In this document: one piece after another, positions 51,173 to 61,855 of the stretch
How the letters are laid out: every line of letters starts with the position of its first letter
How positions within the stretch are numbered: position 1 is the first letter of the stretch
Assembly (NCBI GenBank): GCA_030141605.1
Contig: JAQGDQ010000339.1
Location: 1-64,000, forward strand
Direction: 5' to 3'
Origin: Tubiluchus corallicola
Taxonomy: Eukaryota; Priapulida; Priapulimorpha; Priapulimorphida; Tubiluchidae
DNA: 64,000 nt
Translations under genes and position numbers: made by a program
The notes under the pieces: generated by a model
Told to the model about the DNA's origin: nothing
The model's database searches: none
The model's input: the letters and a program-made list of their open reading frames with translations, nothing else

Positions 51173-51262
51173 TTTGTTGTCATGGTAACAATGCATTTCA
51201 TGCCTCTGTTGGTATCTCACCTTCGCATATGTTTGGTTACGCTCAATCTCGCACCGAATTCG
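51173..51262 (+). pseudogene. diverged tandem duplicate of exon 15, acceptor lost
   Basis: A second copy of the intron end and exon 15 lies 123-124 bp downstream. Copy one is 51049-51138, copy two 51173-51262. The copied coding part starts at 51202 and reads ASVGISPSHMFGYAQSRTEF in the same frame as exon 15. The acceptor cag has become cat, and no good donor follows. In the 20 aligned codons I count five silent and four replacement differences. It is either a relic of a duplicated, perhaps mutually exclusive, exon, or part of a read-through form, since the frame is open from exon 15 through this copy. Confidence 0.7.
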
Positions 51263-51665
51263 ATCCCAACTTGCTAGTGCATGTTTTAACTTGTTTAGTA
51301 ACTTGACATTTTGCTTTAGTAAGTTTTTACATGCAGTTTGCACGAAATGGAGGACACAGCTGCTCGACTTTTTTAGTTTTTGGTACCCGTTTAGTGTCCA
51401 CTCATTTAGCATATGAATTTAAATGAAGACTTATAATGCAGAAATTCTTTTTGAATGTACTTCTTTGAAAGTTTGTTCTGGTACGGTGTATCTTGCGGGG
51501 TTAAACATATGGTTTAACAATTACTCAAGAAAAGCAGATCGACACACTTCATAAAAGTCTTCTAAGAAAAAAGTTTTAAAGATAAAATGGCCATACATAC
51601 TAAAAAATAAAGATTTATACACTAGAACGAAAGAAATTTCTTGGAGTTCAAAAGTTAAGATTTGA

Positions 51666-51990
51666 AGATTAAGATGGCTAGGACAACTGAAGATTACCAA
51701 CTGAAGTACCAGTAAGAATCGCCTTAAAGGAAGCCTCAAAACCTTGTAAAAAGCACCTGCTAAACCAAGAACGACTTGAACAGTTAAGACAAATAAAGAT
51801 GTTCAACAACTTCAACCAAATCTATCCTTAGGAGTAGCAGAACTTACGCTGTTAGCTGCTGATAGGAGTGGGTGGAATACTCTGATAAGTGTTAGTGTGT
51901 CAATGCCTACAATAGATGGAATGAGACCTCGAAGAATTGAAGAAAGCAGCGTATCTTATGCATGCGGCATGTTCAAATTAATATGCCCCG
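51666..51990 (+). mobile_element. decayed LINE reverse-transcriptase C-terminal fragment
   Basis: The translation gives RLRWLGQLKITN, then after a frame shift PVRIALKEASKPCKKHLL, and about 60 bases later AELTLLAADRSGWNTLIS. The RLRWLGH... and A.DR..W patterns are typical of the C-terminal end of RTE/CR1-like retrotransposon polyproteins. Stops and frame changes show it is dead. No 5' part is present. Confidence 0.6.
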
Positions 51991-52086
51991 CTTGATCAGT
52001 ATCAACATTTAATACTGTCATCGTTGTTCGCTGCCTCAGATGATGGATTTTCTTCTGCATCCTTATGGTTTTTCAGTGTTTAGAAA

Positions 52087-52610
52087 ATTAAAGGAAAAGA
52101 CAAGCCATTTAGAATGGTGGATTTTTTTACTGTTATCACCTAAGCTAAGAAAAGTATAACAAAGAAAAATTCTATATATACAGGCAAGTTAACTATTGCT
52201 GTATAGACATTTTCAAACGCGGTGTCAGTCTCCATTCACTTGTAAATTATGACGTAACTGACTAAGTGGTATTTGGTGTTCCATAAGTGCCCCCTGCTTA
52301 AACTGATTCATACTAATGGAACTTAACCCAACGTTCGTCCAAAGATATCACAAAATCAACTATCTAATTGTATGTAAAAGTTTATTGTACTTTTCACAGA
52401 AAGTGACAGTGTGCTGCTTTTCTTACAACCTCATTGGCGTAAGAATGGGCGTTGAAAATGAAAGCACCCAAATGTGAAATGACCCGGACTTTAAACTGAT
52501 TTTACTAATCACACGAGGCGCTTGTCACGCTTTTTTTACTAAATTCTCCTAACATTTTTCTCGACTTTGAAATCAACCTAACTTCCCAGGCAGCTTGACC
52601 TTTTCCTTAA
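52087..52610 (+). mobile_element. TTAAAGGAAAA element, second interior type, copy 2
   Basis: Starts ttaaaggaaaagacaagcc and ends ttgaccttttccttaa. Shares agtgtgctgcttttcttaca and ttggcgtaagaatgggcgtt with 41018-41524. Confidence 0.75.
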
Positions 52611-52814
52611 TTAAAGCTCTTCTTGCTGTGCTTAAAGGAAGGTGGAAATTGTAGTGCTTCTTGGATTTAACAGATCTGTGCCTAAGCTTAAATGTTTTGT
52701 TTTTGGTTTTTTTTATTTAAATATGTTTGTTTTGGCAGCCATTAGAGGAGCCTTCATCAGTGTAATTAATGCAGACTATACTTTATTCGTATCATTAATT
52801 AAATTATCACTGCG

Positions 52815-53060
52815 AATGCCAGAATGTTCATAAACCGCAATGGTTATCTCACAACAATTTTTGTCCTTGCGGGTAATGAGTTGAAGAAAGAGAGGAGACG
52901 CTGAAAAATTGTGAACTAATCGGGATTTGAACCCGAAACCTGGGATTAGTGCTACCATGCGGTGCCAGCTGAGCTACCGGCCCAGCATGACAGAGCAGGC
53001 CAGAGATTAAGACTATAACCAGAATGTCAGAATGTGAAATAAGCCGCAATGGTCATAACA
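52815..53060 (-). repeat. tRNA-derived SINE, minus strand
   Basis: On the minus strand 52919-52987 reads ggccggtagctcagctgg (perfect A box) and cgggttcaaatcccg (perfect B box with T-arm stem). The two acceptor-stem sides do not pair, so it is not a working tRNA. Flanks around 52819 (ccagaatgttcataaaccgc) and 53021 (cagaatgtgaaataagccgc) look like an aged target duplication. Confidence 0.75.
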
Positions 53061-53085
53061 GTCATAACCTAATTATTGATATCTG

Positions 53086-53462
53086 TAATAAGCCTTTTCA
53101 CAGTTTCAGCGATTGAAGATGATCGTTAAAAGGTTAAAAGTTAAGTGCACCAGACAACGCATTTGTGTACACTTGACAATGCCTCGCAGCCCATGCTGTT
53201 GTAATAGTAATAGTTTTAACAGCTAGCTAGAACCTTACCTAGTTCATTTTTTCTTGTTCCCATGCAAGATCCCATGCGGGCTAATGCATAATTAAGTAAA
53301 GTCCACGCAAAACAACTGACGTTACTCAACCGATGATGCAGACAGCTTTGCTTTACCCACATTTCACATGACGGTTGTAGCTGACACGCGTTGCTGTGAT
53401 GCACTTAACCTTTGACCTACAGCAACTGAGCATGCGCACAACGAAACTGTTAAAATGATTAT
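53086..53462 (+). mobile_element. TAATAAGCCTTTTC TIR element, copy
   Basis: Same orientation as 21135-21527, with taataagccttttcacagtt at the left and gcacaacgaaactgttaaa at the right. The right end is more decayed. Confidence 0.85.
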
Positions 53463-53693
53463 CGCCAGCTAACTTGAAAAAAGGTGACACCATTAGGGAC
53501 ATTCATATCTGCTTAGTATTTTAATAAAAAATTGATGTGAAGTCGTTCAACAGTTAACTGTGTTAACTTACTGCAGCATTTTAACATGATCACCTTTGTA
53601 CATTGTTAAACAAAACCATTCTAAGTACCTAAACTCTCCGTTTAAAAGCAGTTTTTTCAACGCGGATGTTTAGAGGAATCTTTCCTTTTTCAG

Positions 53694-53839
53694 ACACGAT
53701 TAGACGAGCCATCTAAAGATGAAGTAAAGCATCCGGAGCATCAGCTGACATCGGAGAACAGTCCACCCACGCCGAGGAGTCTGCGACTAGAACGTGTTGC
53801 CCAGGCTCTGGCTCAGAGCAGCGAGGAGCTAAGGCCAAA
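53694..53839 (+). CDS. PPFIA: liprin-alpha exon 16, PPTPRSLRL motif
   Basis: 146 bases from phase 0, ending after two bases of a codon. It encodes TRLDEPSKDEVKHPEHQLTS then ENSPPTPRSLRLERVAQALA and QSSEELRP. The family has TIKCETSPPSTPRALRL here, so SPPTPRSLRL is the anchor. The acceptor is tttccttttttcag and the donor CCAAA|gttagt. The split Asn codon is completed by C of exon 17. A TIR element starts about 24 bp after the exon. Confidence 0.9.
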
Positions 53840-53862
53840 GTTAGTTGAACTTGTATTTTCCT

Positions 53863-54393
53863 TTAAAGGAAAACCTGAGCCAGTTTTAAATAATAGCCCA
53901 AAACAGTCTAATTTGTAAATTATTGAAAGCGAACATAGAATTTATTCAAGACTAACTTACGTATAAAAATTTTTAGCTCAGAAACCTAATTTTGTCTTCA
54001 TGCAGCTACTTCTTTACTATTTACGCCATTTGCTAATTAGATGGGCAGCAACACCTGCATCTAGAAAAGTCTTTAGACAAAAAAAGGCACTGTATCTCCC
54101 AGTTCACTTGTGATGTAGAACACACGTTCGAGTTCCCTTGCCAAGTTTTTATATGTCACGCTGAATGACTCACAGTAGCACTGTATGCCAGTTTTCGCTT
54201 TGCAAACACTTGCAACACGCTTATGGAATGTTTGTGCTGTTGTGAATTAAGTTCAGTTGTTGGGCTCGCCAGTCATTAATTTAAGTTTTTAAAGTATTAA
54301 TTAATTGTCAGAAACCAAAGGTGTTAATATGTGTACTTTTCACCGTACTTCAAAAATGGATTGGATATGAAAAATAACCCTGTTTTCTTTTAA
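53863..54393. mobile_element. TTAAAGGAAAACC family element, copy 2
   Basis: Left ttaaaggaaaacctgagcc and right cctgttttcttttaa are inverted repeats. It matches 10351-10898 over much of its length. It begins about 24 bp after exon 16. Confidence 0.75.
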
Positions 54394-54543
54394 ATGCACA
54401 AATTTTTGGCAACAATTGACAAACATTATTATGATGATTTGACAAAATAAACTGTGATTTATAGATTTGTATTAATTAGCAAAACAACGAGGCGCTTGAG
54501 TTCAAAATTTGTTGTTATATTGTTCGTTTTCTTTTAACTTCAG

Positions 54544-54656
54544 CTTGGTGGACAGGTCAGCGGGATTTACTGGACGCAGTCCACTGTCCAGTTCAACTAG
54601 TAGTCAAGATTCGCTTAATAAACAACAAAAGAAGAAAGGAATCAAAACTTCGTTAG
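54544..54656 (+). CDS. PPFIA: liprin-alpha exon 17, SQDSLNK-KKKGIK motif
   Basis: 113 bases. C completes Asn, then LVDRSAGFTGRSPLSSSTSS and QDSLNKQQKKKGIKTSL. It matches the family signature NSSQDSLHKAPKKKGIKSSI. The acceptor is gttttcttttaacttcag and the donor G|gtaatt. It ends with one base of a Gly codon. Confidence 0.95.
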
Positions 54657-55455
54657 GTAATTAATTTTCGTTAATTGTTTTGCGCGGAAACGCTTTATAA
54701 TTATGGTCGTAAAACAGTTCTTAGCATAAATAAATGCAGATTCAAGTTTTCTTAGCCATGGCAACTTTGTGCATGACAACAGATCACAACGTTGGTACCG
54801 GATGATTTTTACAATGTGATCAAATTGCCCCCAAAACATTCTCATTCTGTACCTGTGCTGTCGCTGCATCTGGTGGGTAGACTTGGCCAAGAAGATTGGT
54901 AACAGTACAAACATCTAAACCAATGATCTCTTCGAATCAATTTTTCTGTTCCTCCAATCCGGTGTTTTCGAAGTTTTTTACGTGATATATTTTGCCAAAG
55001 AGGTCTTATTAAATATCTCAGTATTTGTACGGCTTCAACTGGAGGAAAGGAGGAAAACGAAACAAATAGGTACCGGTAGTGCCACGGCAAAAGTAAACAC
55101 TGATAACATGCTGTTTAATTTAATTTAATTTATTAACAGTCAATTAAAATTTAGAGATATATTACGTATAACATTATATATATATATGTATATATGACGT
55201 GAGCACACAAACATATAACAGTGCAACACTATACATTATAACACAATTAACTGTTACATTAAAAATGAATAAAAATTTTGAGTGTTGGGGAGACACATGA
55301 GCCTTTTTGTATTTGAGAAAATTATCAAGATCAACTGAACACGGTCTTTTGTGGAATAATTTAAAATGTTCTGCCTTTTGAATTTGTCTTTCTTCTAATG
55401 ACTTTAAATTTAAAACTCTTAGTCTGTCGGGGTAAGTTGTAGAGACTTAGAAATA

Positions 55456-55946
55456 CAGTCAACCTTCGTGTATAAGGAACTCGTTTATAAGGGACATTTG
55501 CTTATAAGGGACCACCAACACCGGTCCCGATTTTTTTGTAACGTTTTTCTTCGTGTAAAAATATTCGTATATAAGGTACTCAGATATAAGGGGCTTTCGG
55601 TTATAAGGGACAATCTCTTCAGGTCCCGCGTAATAGAAACCCAGGTAAATTACCGCGCATATGAGCAAAGCGAAATTAATCGATTTTTAACCTTAATTTT
55701 TCACAAACTCGGCCTTCAAACAGCTCAGTTTCCGCGGTCACATACATCTCACATCACTGATTGAGCTTCCTACATACCATTTGCACTGAATGTGCAGCAA
55801 TAATCCATAAAAATATGGGTAAAAGTACAGAAAAGTACAGGTCTAGATACACCCTCGGTCTGACTCAACTTCAGCAATAAGGGACATCGGATATAAGGGG
55901 CGGTTTTTTCCGGTCCCGAGGTGTCCCTTATATCCGAGGTTGACTG
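55456..55946. mobile_element. CAGTCAACCTTCG TIR element, copy 2
   Basis: Ends cagtcaaccttcgtgtataa and atccgaggttgactg with TA flanks. About 220 bp near 55636-55855, absent from copy 1, contain aaaaatatgggtaaaagtac and related sequence and look like an insertion or an ancestral interior. Confidence 0.85.
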
Positions 55947-56258
55947 TAGTGTACTGTTTAACCTTTTGTGAATAACTTAGTACTGTGCTACATGGGTAAT
56001 AGTTAATATATTTTGCTTTCCTAAATATACATGACTGTCATCATGTTCTGGAACTAAGTTTCATCACTTGCTTTCCTCCTCATAAGGTTAAATAAGTTTA
56101 TTAACAACGAGCAAGAGTTTTGACAGATTCCCGTCACCCCTCAACTGTATTATAGCACTTCTCAACTCTCTCTCTAACGTTATGTGCAAGAAAAGTAAGA
56201 CGGAATCTCTTCTTAAATTCGTTGTTTGAACTTTTCTGTTTGAAATTTTCCCACCCAG

Positions 56259-56430
56259 GACGGTTGTTTAACAGTAAAAAGGAAAAGCAAAAGGTGATTC
56301 GGGATGCTGCTAATCGGGCGGAGGCGGGCTTCGGTTCCGGTAGCTTCTCCGACAGCGAGCTTCCGATTGTCGTCGACGCGATCAACGTTGGCTTAGGAGA
56401 GAAAGATTTTGATAGGCGAAAAAATAGAAA
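56259..56430 (+). CDS. PPFIA: liprin-alpha exon 18, GRLF-KKEK motif and linker
   Basis: 172 bases. GA completes Gly, giving GRLFNSKKEKQKV like family GRLFGKKEK. An acidic and Ser-containing linker follows (GSGSFSDSELPIVVDAINVG) before DFDRRKNRK, the counterpart of family QAEKDRRLKKK. The acceptor is gaaattttcccacccag and the donor AA|gtaagc. The middle of this exon has no match I can recall in vertebrates. Confidence 0.93.
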
Positions 56431-56681
56431 GTAAGCGTGATTTTTTTTTATTTTGTGTAACAATGTGTTTTACAAATCACTGGGGCAGCGGACTCGATAA
56501 CCCACGTGGTCCCTCGCTGCCCTTTCTTTTGCACCACTAACATGATGTCTTCCTCGTTTGTGATTGCTGATTTGTTGTATTATGTGCTAGTGACAAGAAA
56601 AATAAATTGTCTACGTATATGTCTACTATATGTCTGTGTTCTTTAAATTTACCGTAGAACGTTGAAATTATCAATGATATA

Positions 56682-57057
56682 CAGTCGTATCTCGGTTTGC
56701 TGTACAAAAGCAGAGCGACGTAGGTTCGAATTTGCCAATTGTCTGTATTTACCGATACTAAGCTAATACAGTAGGCGCCGTGCATTAGACTCGCGGTAAT
56801 GTAGAATTAATCGCCTAATTGTCTCAAAAACGTCTAGTACGGGCCGCTCCTATGCAAAACTGTCGGCAATTGATTCAAATAACTCCACAGAATTGACTAT
56901 ATATTTTTCTATAACTTAGCCACACATATAGAAATATACATGTGGTTACACTGATGTAATGATGTAAACAAAGTAATGGCCTGCCAACTAGTGGTCTGCT
57001 CGCAAAACAACGGACTGTATCCATAAAAGCGAGGTCCGGCAAACCAAGATATGAGTG
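56682..57057. mobile_element. TIR element, CAGTCGTATCTCGG family
   Basis: Left cagtcgtatctcggtttgc and right gcaaaccaagatatgagtg are inverted repeats with four mismatches. TA precedes the left end; the right flank is unclear. One copy in the window. Confidence 0.7.
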
Positions 57058-57244
57058 TGCAACACATAAGCGGTTGGTCTAGCAAGCCAATGAGAGGAAA
57101 ACAAGCTAATTCATTAAAAAGGACAGAATAGAATATGAAAAGTTCATTAGTTGACTATTAGATAATTCCTTGTGATCTATAAAAATAAAGTTGATCTATA
57201 AAAATAAAGTATCAGTGTTATGATCGGTCCTTTCATTTGTTTAG

Positions 57245-57326
57245 GCACGAGTTGTTAGCTGAATCTATGAAGGCTGGAACACCATTTGCCTTATGGAACG
57301 GACCTACTATAGTTGCATGGCTAGAG
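57245..57326 (+). CDS. PPFIA: liprin-alpha exon 19, start of SAM1
   Basis: Eighty-two bases. G completes Lys, then [20 protein letters not shown] and TIVAWLE. Family members read [29 protein letters not shown]. The acceptor is ctttcatttgtttag and the donor GAG|gtacga. SAM1 starts at about [10 protein letters not shown] and continues in exon 20. Confidence 0.96.
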
Positions 57327-57724
57327 GTACGAACTTCATTTAACCCTTAACCCTTTCGTCCATAGTACTAAATCATAATATGCAATTATTTTATAAGAAT
57401 GCAGAACAAGTGACTAAACACGTTATCAACAATCAATTTTGCATGAAGATCTACTATACAGTACAGTATTGTGGAATGCACCTGGCTTCGAATGCATTGT
57501 TGCGAAGGAACACCAATCCCATGGCTGTTAAACTTTTCTACAATGTTTTTGCATGGTCGTAACAGTGAAACAAAAAGACCTGGGTGGCTGCGCTTAGTGC
57601 TGAGCCTGGTCGCCTTCCGTAGTGAAAGGGTTAAGTTATTGGGTTTTGATGTGTCTTACCTAATTTGCATAATCATGTTCTATATCTATAATTATGTTCT
57701 ACATGTTCTGTACGTCTGTTGCAG

Positions 57725-57925
57725 CTGTGGGTGGGAATGCCGGCGTGGTACGTTGCCGCGTGTCGAGCGAATGTGAAGAGTGGGGCCATCATGTCCGCGC
57801 TCTCGGATGCGGAGATACAGCGGGAGATTGGAATTAGTAACCCCCTGCATCGTCTCAAACTCAGACTAGCAATACAAGAAATGGTGAACCTGACGAGCCC
57901 TTCGGCACCTCAAACGGCCAGAACG
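57725..57925 (+). CDS. PPFIA: liprin-alpha exon 20, SAM1
   Basis: Sixty-seven codons, phase 0. [40 protein letters not shown] and [13 protein letters not shown] are nearly identical to vertebrate liprin-alphas. SAM1 is the first of the tandem SAM domains that form the platform for liprin-beta, CASK and LAR-RPTP binding. The acceptor is ctgtacgtctgttgcag and the donor ACG|gtgaga. The vertebrate alternative segment between SAM1 and SAM2 (PSGNVWV...) was looked for in the next intron and not seen. Confidence 0.98.
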
Positions 57926-58047
57926 GTGAGAACTGTCTGTTTTAGTCAAGGAGCTATGATGGCTCCTAATTTATTGTGTGAATGTTATAATGTCAGCCAC
58001 TGTAAACTGTGGATACAATAGAAATGATGTTTTTTCTTAATGATGGG

Positions 58048-58081
58048 ATGGTGATGCTGATGATGATGCTGATGCTGCTGC

Positions 58082-58121
<40 letters not shown>

Positions 58122-58171
58122 GATGATGATGGTGGTGGTGGTGGTGATGGTGATGGTGATGGTGATGCTGC

Positions 58172-58203
<32 letters not shown>

Positions 58204-58312
58204 ATGTTGATGAAGATGATGTTGGTGGTGGTGATGGTGATGATGATGATGCTACTGTTGTTGTTCTTGTTGATGATGATGGTGATGGTATGGTGATGAT
58301 GATGATGATAAA
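58048..58312. repeat. GAT/GCT trinucleotide microsatellite after SAM1 exon
   Basis: Runs of gat, ggt and gct triplets, including about eight ctg triplets in a row near 58170. It starts about 120 bp after exon 20. The triplet frames (Met, Leu, Val runs) are artefacts. Confidence 0.97.
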
Positions 58313-58432
58313 TATAGTGCATTATTTCATTCCCATTGAATTAGCATTTGGATTAGTTTGATCTATTTGCTTTTTGTCAGCTGATAACGAGAAAGAACTG
58401 CAATAAAAGCGGAAAAGGCTGATCAAACGTTA

Positions 58433-59544
58433 CAGTAAGTCCTCACTTAACGACTCCCCATTTAACGATGTTTCGTTTTTAATGCCGCTGAACATTTGAA
58501 ACCTTTTTTAGTTAACGATGCACATTTTCATTTAACGACGATTTTTTTGTTTTGCGCGAAGCCAATTTTTATTTATCAACAAGATTTTTTGTCTAATTTG
58601 ATGCATCAAAACAGCACATATTGCATTATTCTGTGCTATAAATGCACTAGTAATTAAAACACTACAATTATTATATCTGTTTTCGTTTCCCCGACTGACT
58701 ACTAAACAGTAGCCGTTTGCATCATGTGAGACCTATTTGCAGGCGCCTCAGATTTATAGGTATCTGGGTGCAAACTTTGTGCGAAGGAATTTTGTCTACA
58801 ACCTGTTGCTATAGCAACAAAACTAGTTAGGTGAAATTGTCCCAAGGTCATCCCTGAGTTGGTTTCTCTTAAAGAACAAGAAAGGGGTACCTGAAGTGGT
58901 TTCAGAAAAATCGCCTTAAAAATTATACTACTTTACAACAATTTTATGCATATATCGTACTTGCATTGAAAGGAATTTTCTTTTCTTTTCATTTTAAATC
59001 TCACGCAATACTGTTCCGACGGCGCCATTACGTGATGTCATATATGCAAATGTAAATCAAGCAGTATTAAATTATGACCCAAAAACTTTCCGTGCAAATC
59101 TAGAAAGACTATGTAACTAGACTAATAATTTAAAATGTTTGTGTCAATTGGTAAAATGTCATTGACTCACCCTCCAGGGTGCACCACTCACTAACCAAAA
59201 ACGTATTTTTAGTCTTACTGACAAGATACAGTAATCTTAAATTTTATTTAGTTAGTGACATGTGCGCTACGAATGCTTTGATTATTTTTTCAAACTTTAC
59301 AAAATGTTATTTTAACTTGTTTCAAATGACCTATCATTAAAATGGCTGCGCCTAACGGTCATCACAGGAGTTTAAATCTATACGTTTTATACAGCGTTAC
59401 AGCCGATGCAAGCCATGCATACGAAAAGACAGTATGTATGTGATCTAAAAATTTCGAGACGAATTTTGTAAGCTTGTAAGTGGAGGGTTTTCTTGCTGTA
59501 ACATCGCAATTTGCTGAAATGCATCGTTAAGCGAGGACTTACTG
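58433..59544. mobile_element. CAGTAAGTCCTC TIR element, full copy with nested sequence
   Basis: Ends cagtaagtcctcacttaacg and gttaagcgaggacttactg are near-perfect inverted repeats, flanked by TA. From about 58900 to 59500 the interior is the TTTAAAGGACAA-type sequence in reverse (ggcgccattacgtgatgtca, tggctgcgcctaacggtc), so one family has inserted into, or shares an interior with, the other. Copy 1 at 487-1309 lacks it. Confidence 0.85.
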
Positions 59545-59638
59545 TAACATGTTTCCTGATGTCAGTTTAAATTACCCCAGTTTAAAAATAGATTGGCTTT
59601 TAAAAGTAAAAACGATCAACTGAATAACTTTGTTACAG

Positions 59639-59814
59639 ACTCTGGCTTTTGGCGACATGAACCATGAATGGATAGGTAACGAATGGCTGCCTAGTCTAGG
59701 TTTACCTCAGTATCGTAGCACGTTCATGGAGTGCCTGGTCGACGCCCGCATGCTTGACCATCTCACTAAGAAGGACTTGAGGGCACATTTGAAGATGGTC
59801 GATACTTTTCATAG
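59639..59814 (+). CDS. PPFIA: liprin-alpha exon 21, SAM2
   Basis: 176 bases. [40 protein letters not shown] and [18 protein letters not shown] match SAM2 of the family with few changes. The acceptor is gaataactttgttacag and the donor AG|gtaaca. The last two bases start an Arg codon finished in exon 22. A GAT-rich microsatellite lies about 100 bp downstream. Confidence 0.98.
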
Positions 59815-59917
59815 GTAACAGCTGTGCATTTACAGCTTTGTGTTATTTGTGGGATAAATGCGCAGTGCTTGAACTGAGGGTACACAGTGGCACATCGCAT
59901 ATATATTGTTATACGCT

Positions 59918-60205
59918 ATTGATGATGATGATGATGATGTGATGATGATGATTATGGTGATGGTGATGGTGATGATGTTGTGATGATGATGATGGTGTGA
60001 TGATGGTGATGGTGATGGCAATGGTGATGGTAATGGTGAAGATGATGATGGTGATGGTGGTGATGGTAATGGTGAAGATGATGATGGTGAGGGTGATGAT
60101 GATGATGATAATGATGATAGTGATGATGATGATGTTGGTGATGGTGATGATGATATTATGATAATGGTGATGGTGATGATGGTGTTGGTGATGACGATGT
60201 AGTCA
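59918..60205. repeat. GAT/GGT microsatellite after SAM2 exon
   Basis: Imperfect gatgatggtgatggtgat array about 100 bp after exon 21. It resembles the array at 58048 but has no gct triplets. Confidence 0.97.
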
Positions 60206-60698
60206 CTGTGATGGAGAGTTTTTATCGCGCAGTAATTGAGAGTATCTTAACGAGATTCCAATGCTCTTGATCAGATGGTTAAATTGCCTCAAAGTTAATA
60301 GGAATTGAACAGCAACCTATAATAGCACATTTGCTCGAAACGGGGCTTGCAAAGAGAGCGAAAGTTATCATGAAAGATGAATTTCATCCATGTAATAAAT
60401 TTTTTGAAATGCCCCCCTCTGGCCATTCACTTAATGCTAAAACCACAAAGAGTTTAAATTCTTTCTATCCAGTTCGCACTATCAATAGTAAATTTCAGTA
60501 AATTTGCAATATTCTCTGCCATTGTACGTAGCACTTATGTAACGACTGATTGAATTTTTTTGTGTTAATTTTCTTTTGTTGTAGTACGTAAAAGCACACA
60601 AATTTCATTATATTATAATACAACGACAATAAATTGTTTGCTTACCTAGTTGAAAAAAAATAAATGCAAAGTAGTGCATCTGGTTAAACTCGCTAATC
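60206..60698. other. intronic stretch, nothing recognised
   Basis: AT-rich with no supported feature. Confidence 0.4.
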
Positions 60699-61210
60699 CA
60701 TGGGTTCCCAACCTCGTGGTGGCGGCTTAAATTGGGGTCGCCTAGCACTTTTCGTGGGGTCGTGGGCTAGTCCAAAAACTATTTTTAAAAACTTCATGAA
60801 AAGTATGTAAGTAGGTCTTGTTTCCTCAGTCTCTCATTACATCATTTTGTTCTGGAAAATGAAACTGGGTTTTCCCGCTCTAAATGCAGGATACCAGCGC
60901 TTGATTTTCCGGGAAAATGCACGTTGTTCCATGCGGTACACTTGTGTACAGTGTACAGCTCCTGAAAGCTTGTTGGTATTTGTTTACCTTGGATACCTAT
61001 TGCTGTTGCAGTACTGGTTGCTGAGAACCAATGAATTAATGAAACAGACACTCATTGTACAAAAATTTGTTGAAAAGTAAGTTAAAATTAATAAATGCGA
61101 ACAATAATGATGTTTAATAGTATAACATGTGATTATGTTCTTTGTGTGGTCGCGATATGATGCAGGGTTCTGGAAAGGGGTCGCCGTCAACAAAAGGTTG
61201 GGAACCACTG
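60699..61210. mobile_element. hAT-like non-autonomous element
   Basis: Left catgggttcccaacctcg and right aggttgggaaccactg correspond to the common hAT end CAGTGGTTCCCAACC, with the left end mutated. Flanks cgctaatc and aactaatc agree at six of eight bases. No transposase frame. Confidence 0.75.
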
Positions 61211-61248
61211 AACTAATCAATCAGGTTTTTTACGTGCTTGTTATAATG

Positions 61249-61792
61249 CAGGGGTGTGCAAATTGCGGCCCGCGGGCCACTTGCGACCCGCCAAGAGATC
61301 TTGTGCGGCCCGTGAAGAGGTTTATCAACGTAATGAAAGTGTGGCCCACGCGATCCAGCTGAAGTCCACGCCAATATCGCAAAGATAGTGCGGCTAGTTT
61401 TTTCCTCTAGATCGGACGGCATTTAACCCTTACAAGACCGTTGTCACTGTCGGACATGACGAGATTTAACGTTGCTCACTTAGAACACAAAAAAGCGATA
61501 TGCATTGTACTACACAGGCTGTGTGATGCACGTTACTAATATGCATTGTAATGAAATTACCACTATCCGTCCTGAAAGTAGAAATATATGGTTTTTAATA
61601 TAAATTTTAATAACTTCTAAAATAGTTTCTTGAGTGTAGTAGTGCAGTAGTAATGATGTGTGCAAATTGGATGCAAAAAAATCGTTATTAGGTCCTACTG
61701 TACTTGGCTCCTTGACCAAACTGCATGTGGCCCACAGGAATTGCGGGAATGTTTAATGTGGCCCGGCTAGTCAGATAATTTGCACACCCCTG
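61249..61792. mobile_element. hAT-like non-autonomous element
   Basis: Ends caggggtgtgcaaattgcgg and aatttgcacacccctg are inverted repeats, and cggcccg / gtggcccgg lie just inside. Flanks ttataatg and ctataatg form an 8-bp duplication with one mismatch. It lies 38 bp from the preceding hAT-like element and 63 bp before exon 22. Confidence 0.88.
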
Positions 61793-61855
61793 CTATAATG
61801 TGTCTTATTGTAAAATTCACTTTTAACCTACCAACCAACGCCTTCTTGTTTTCAG

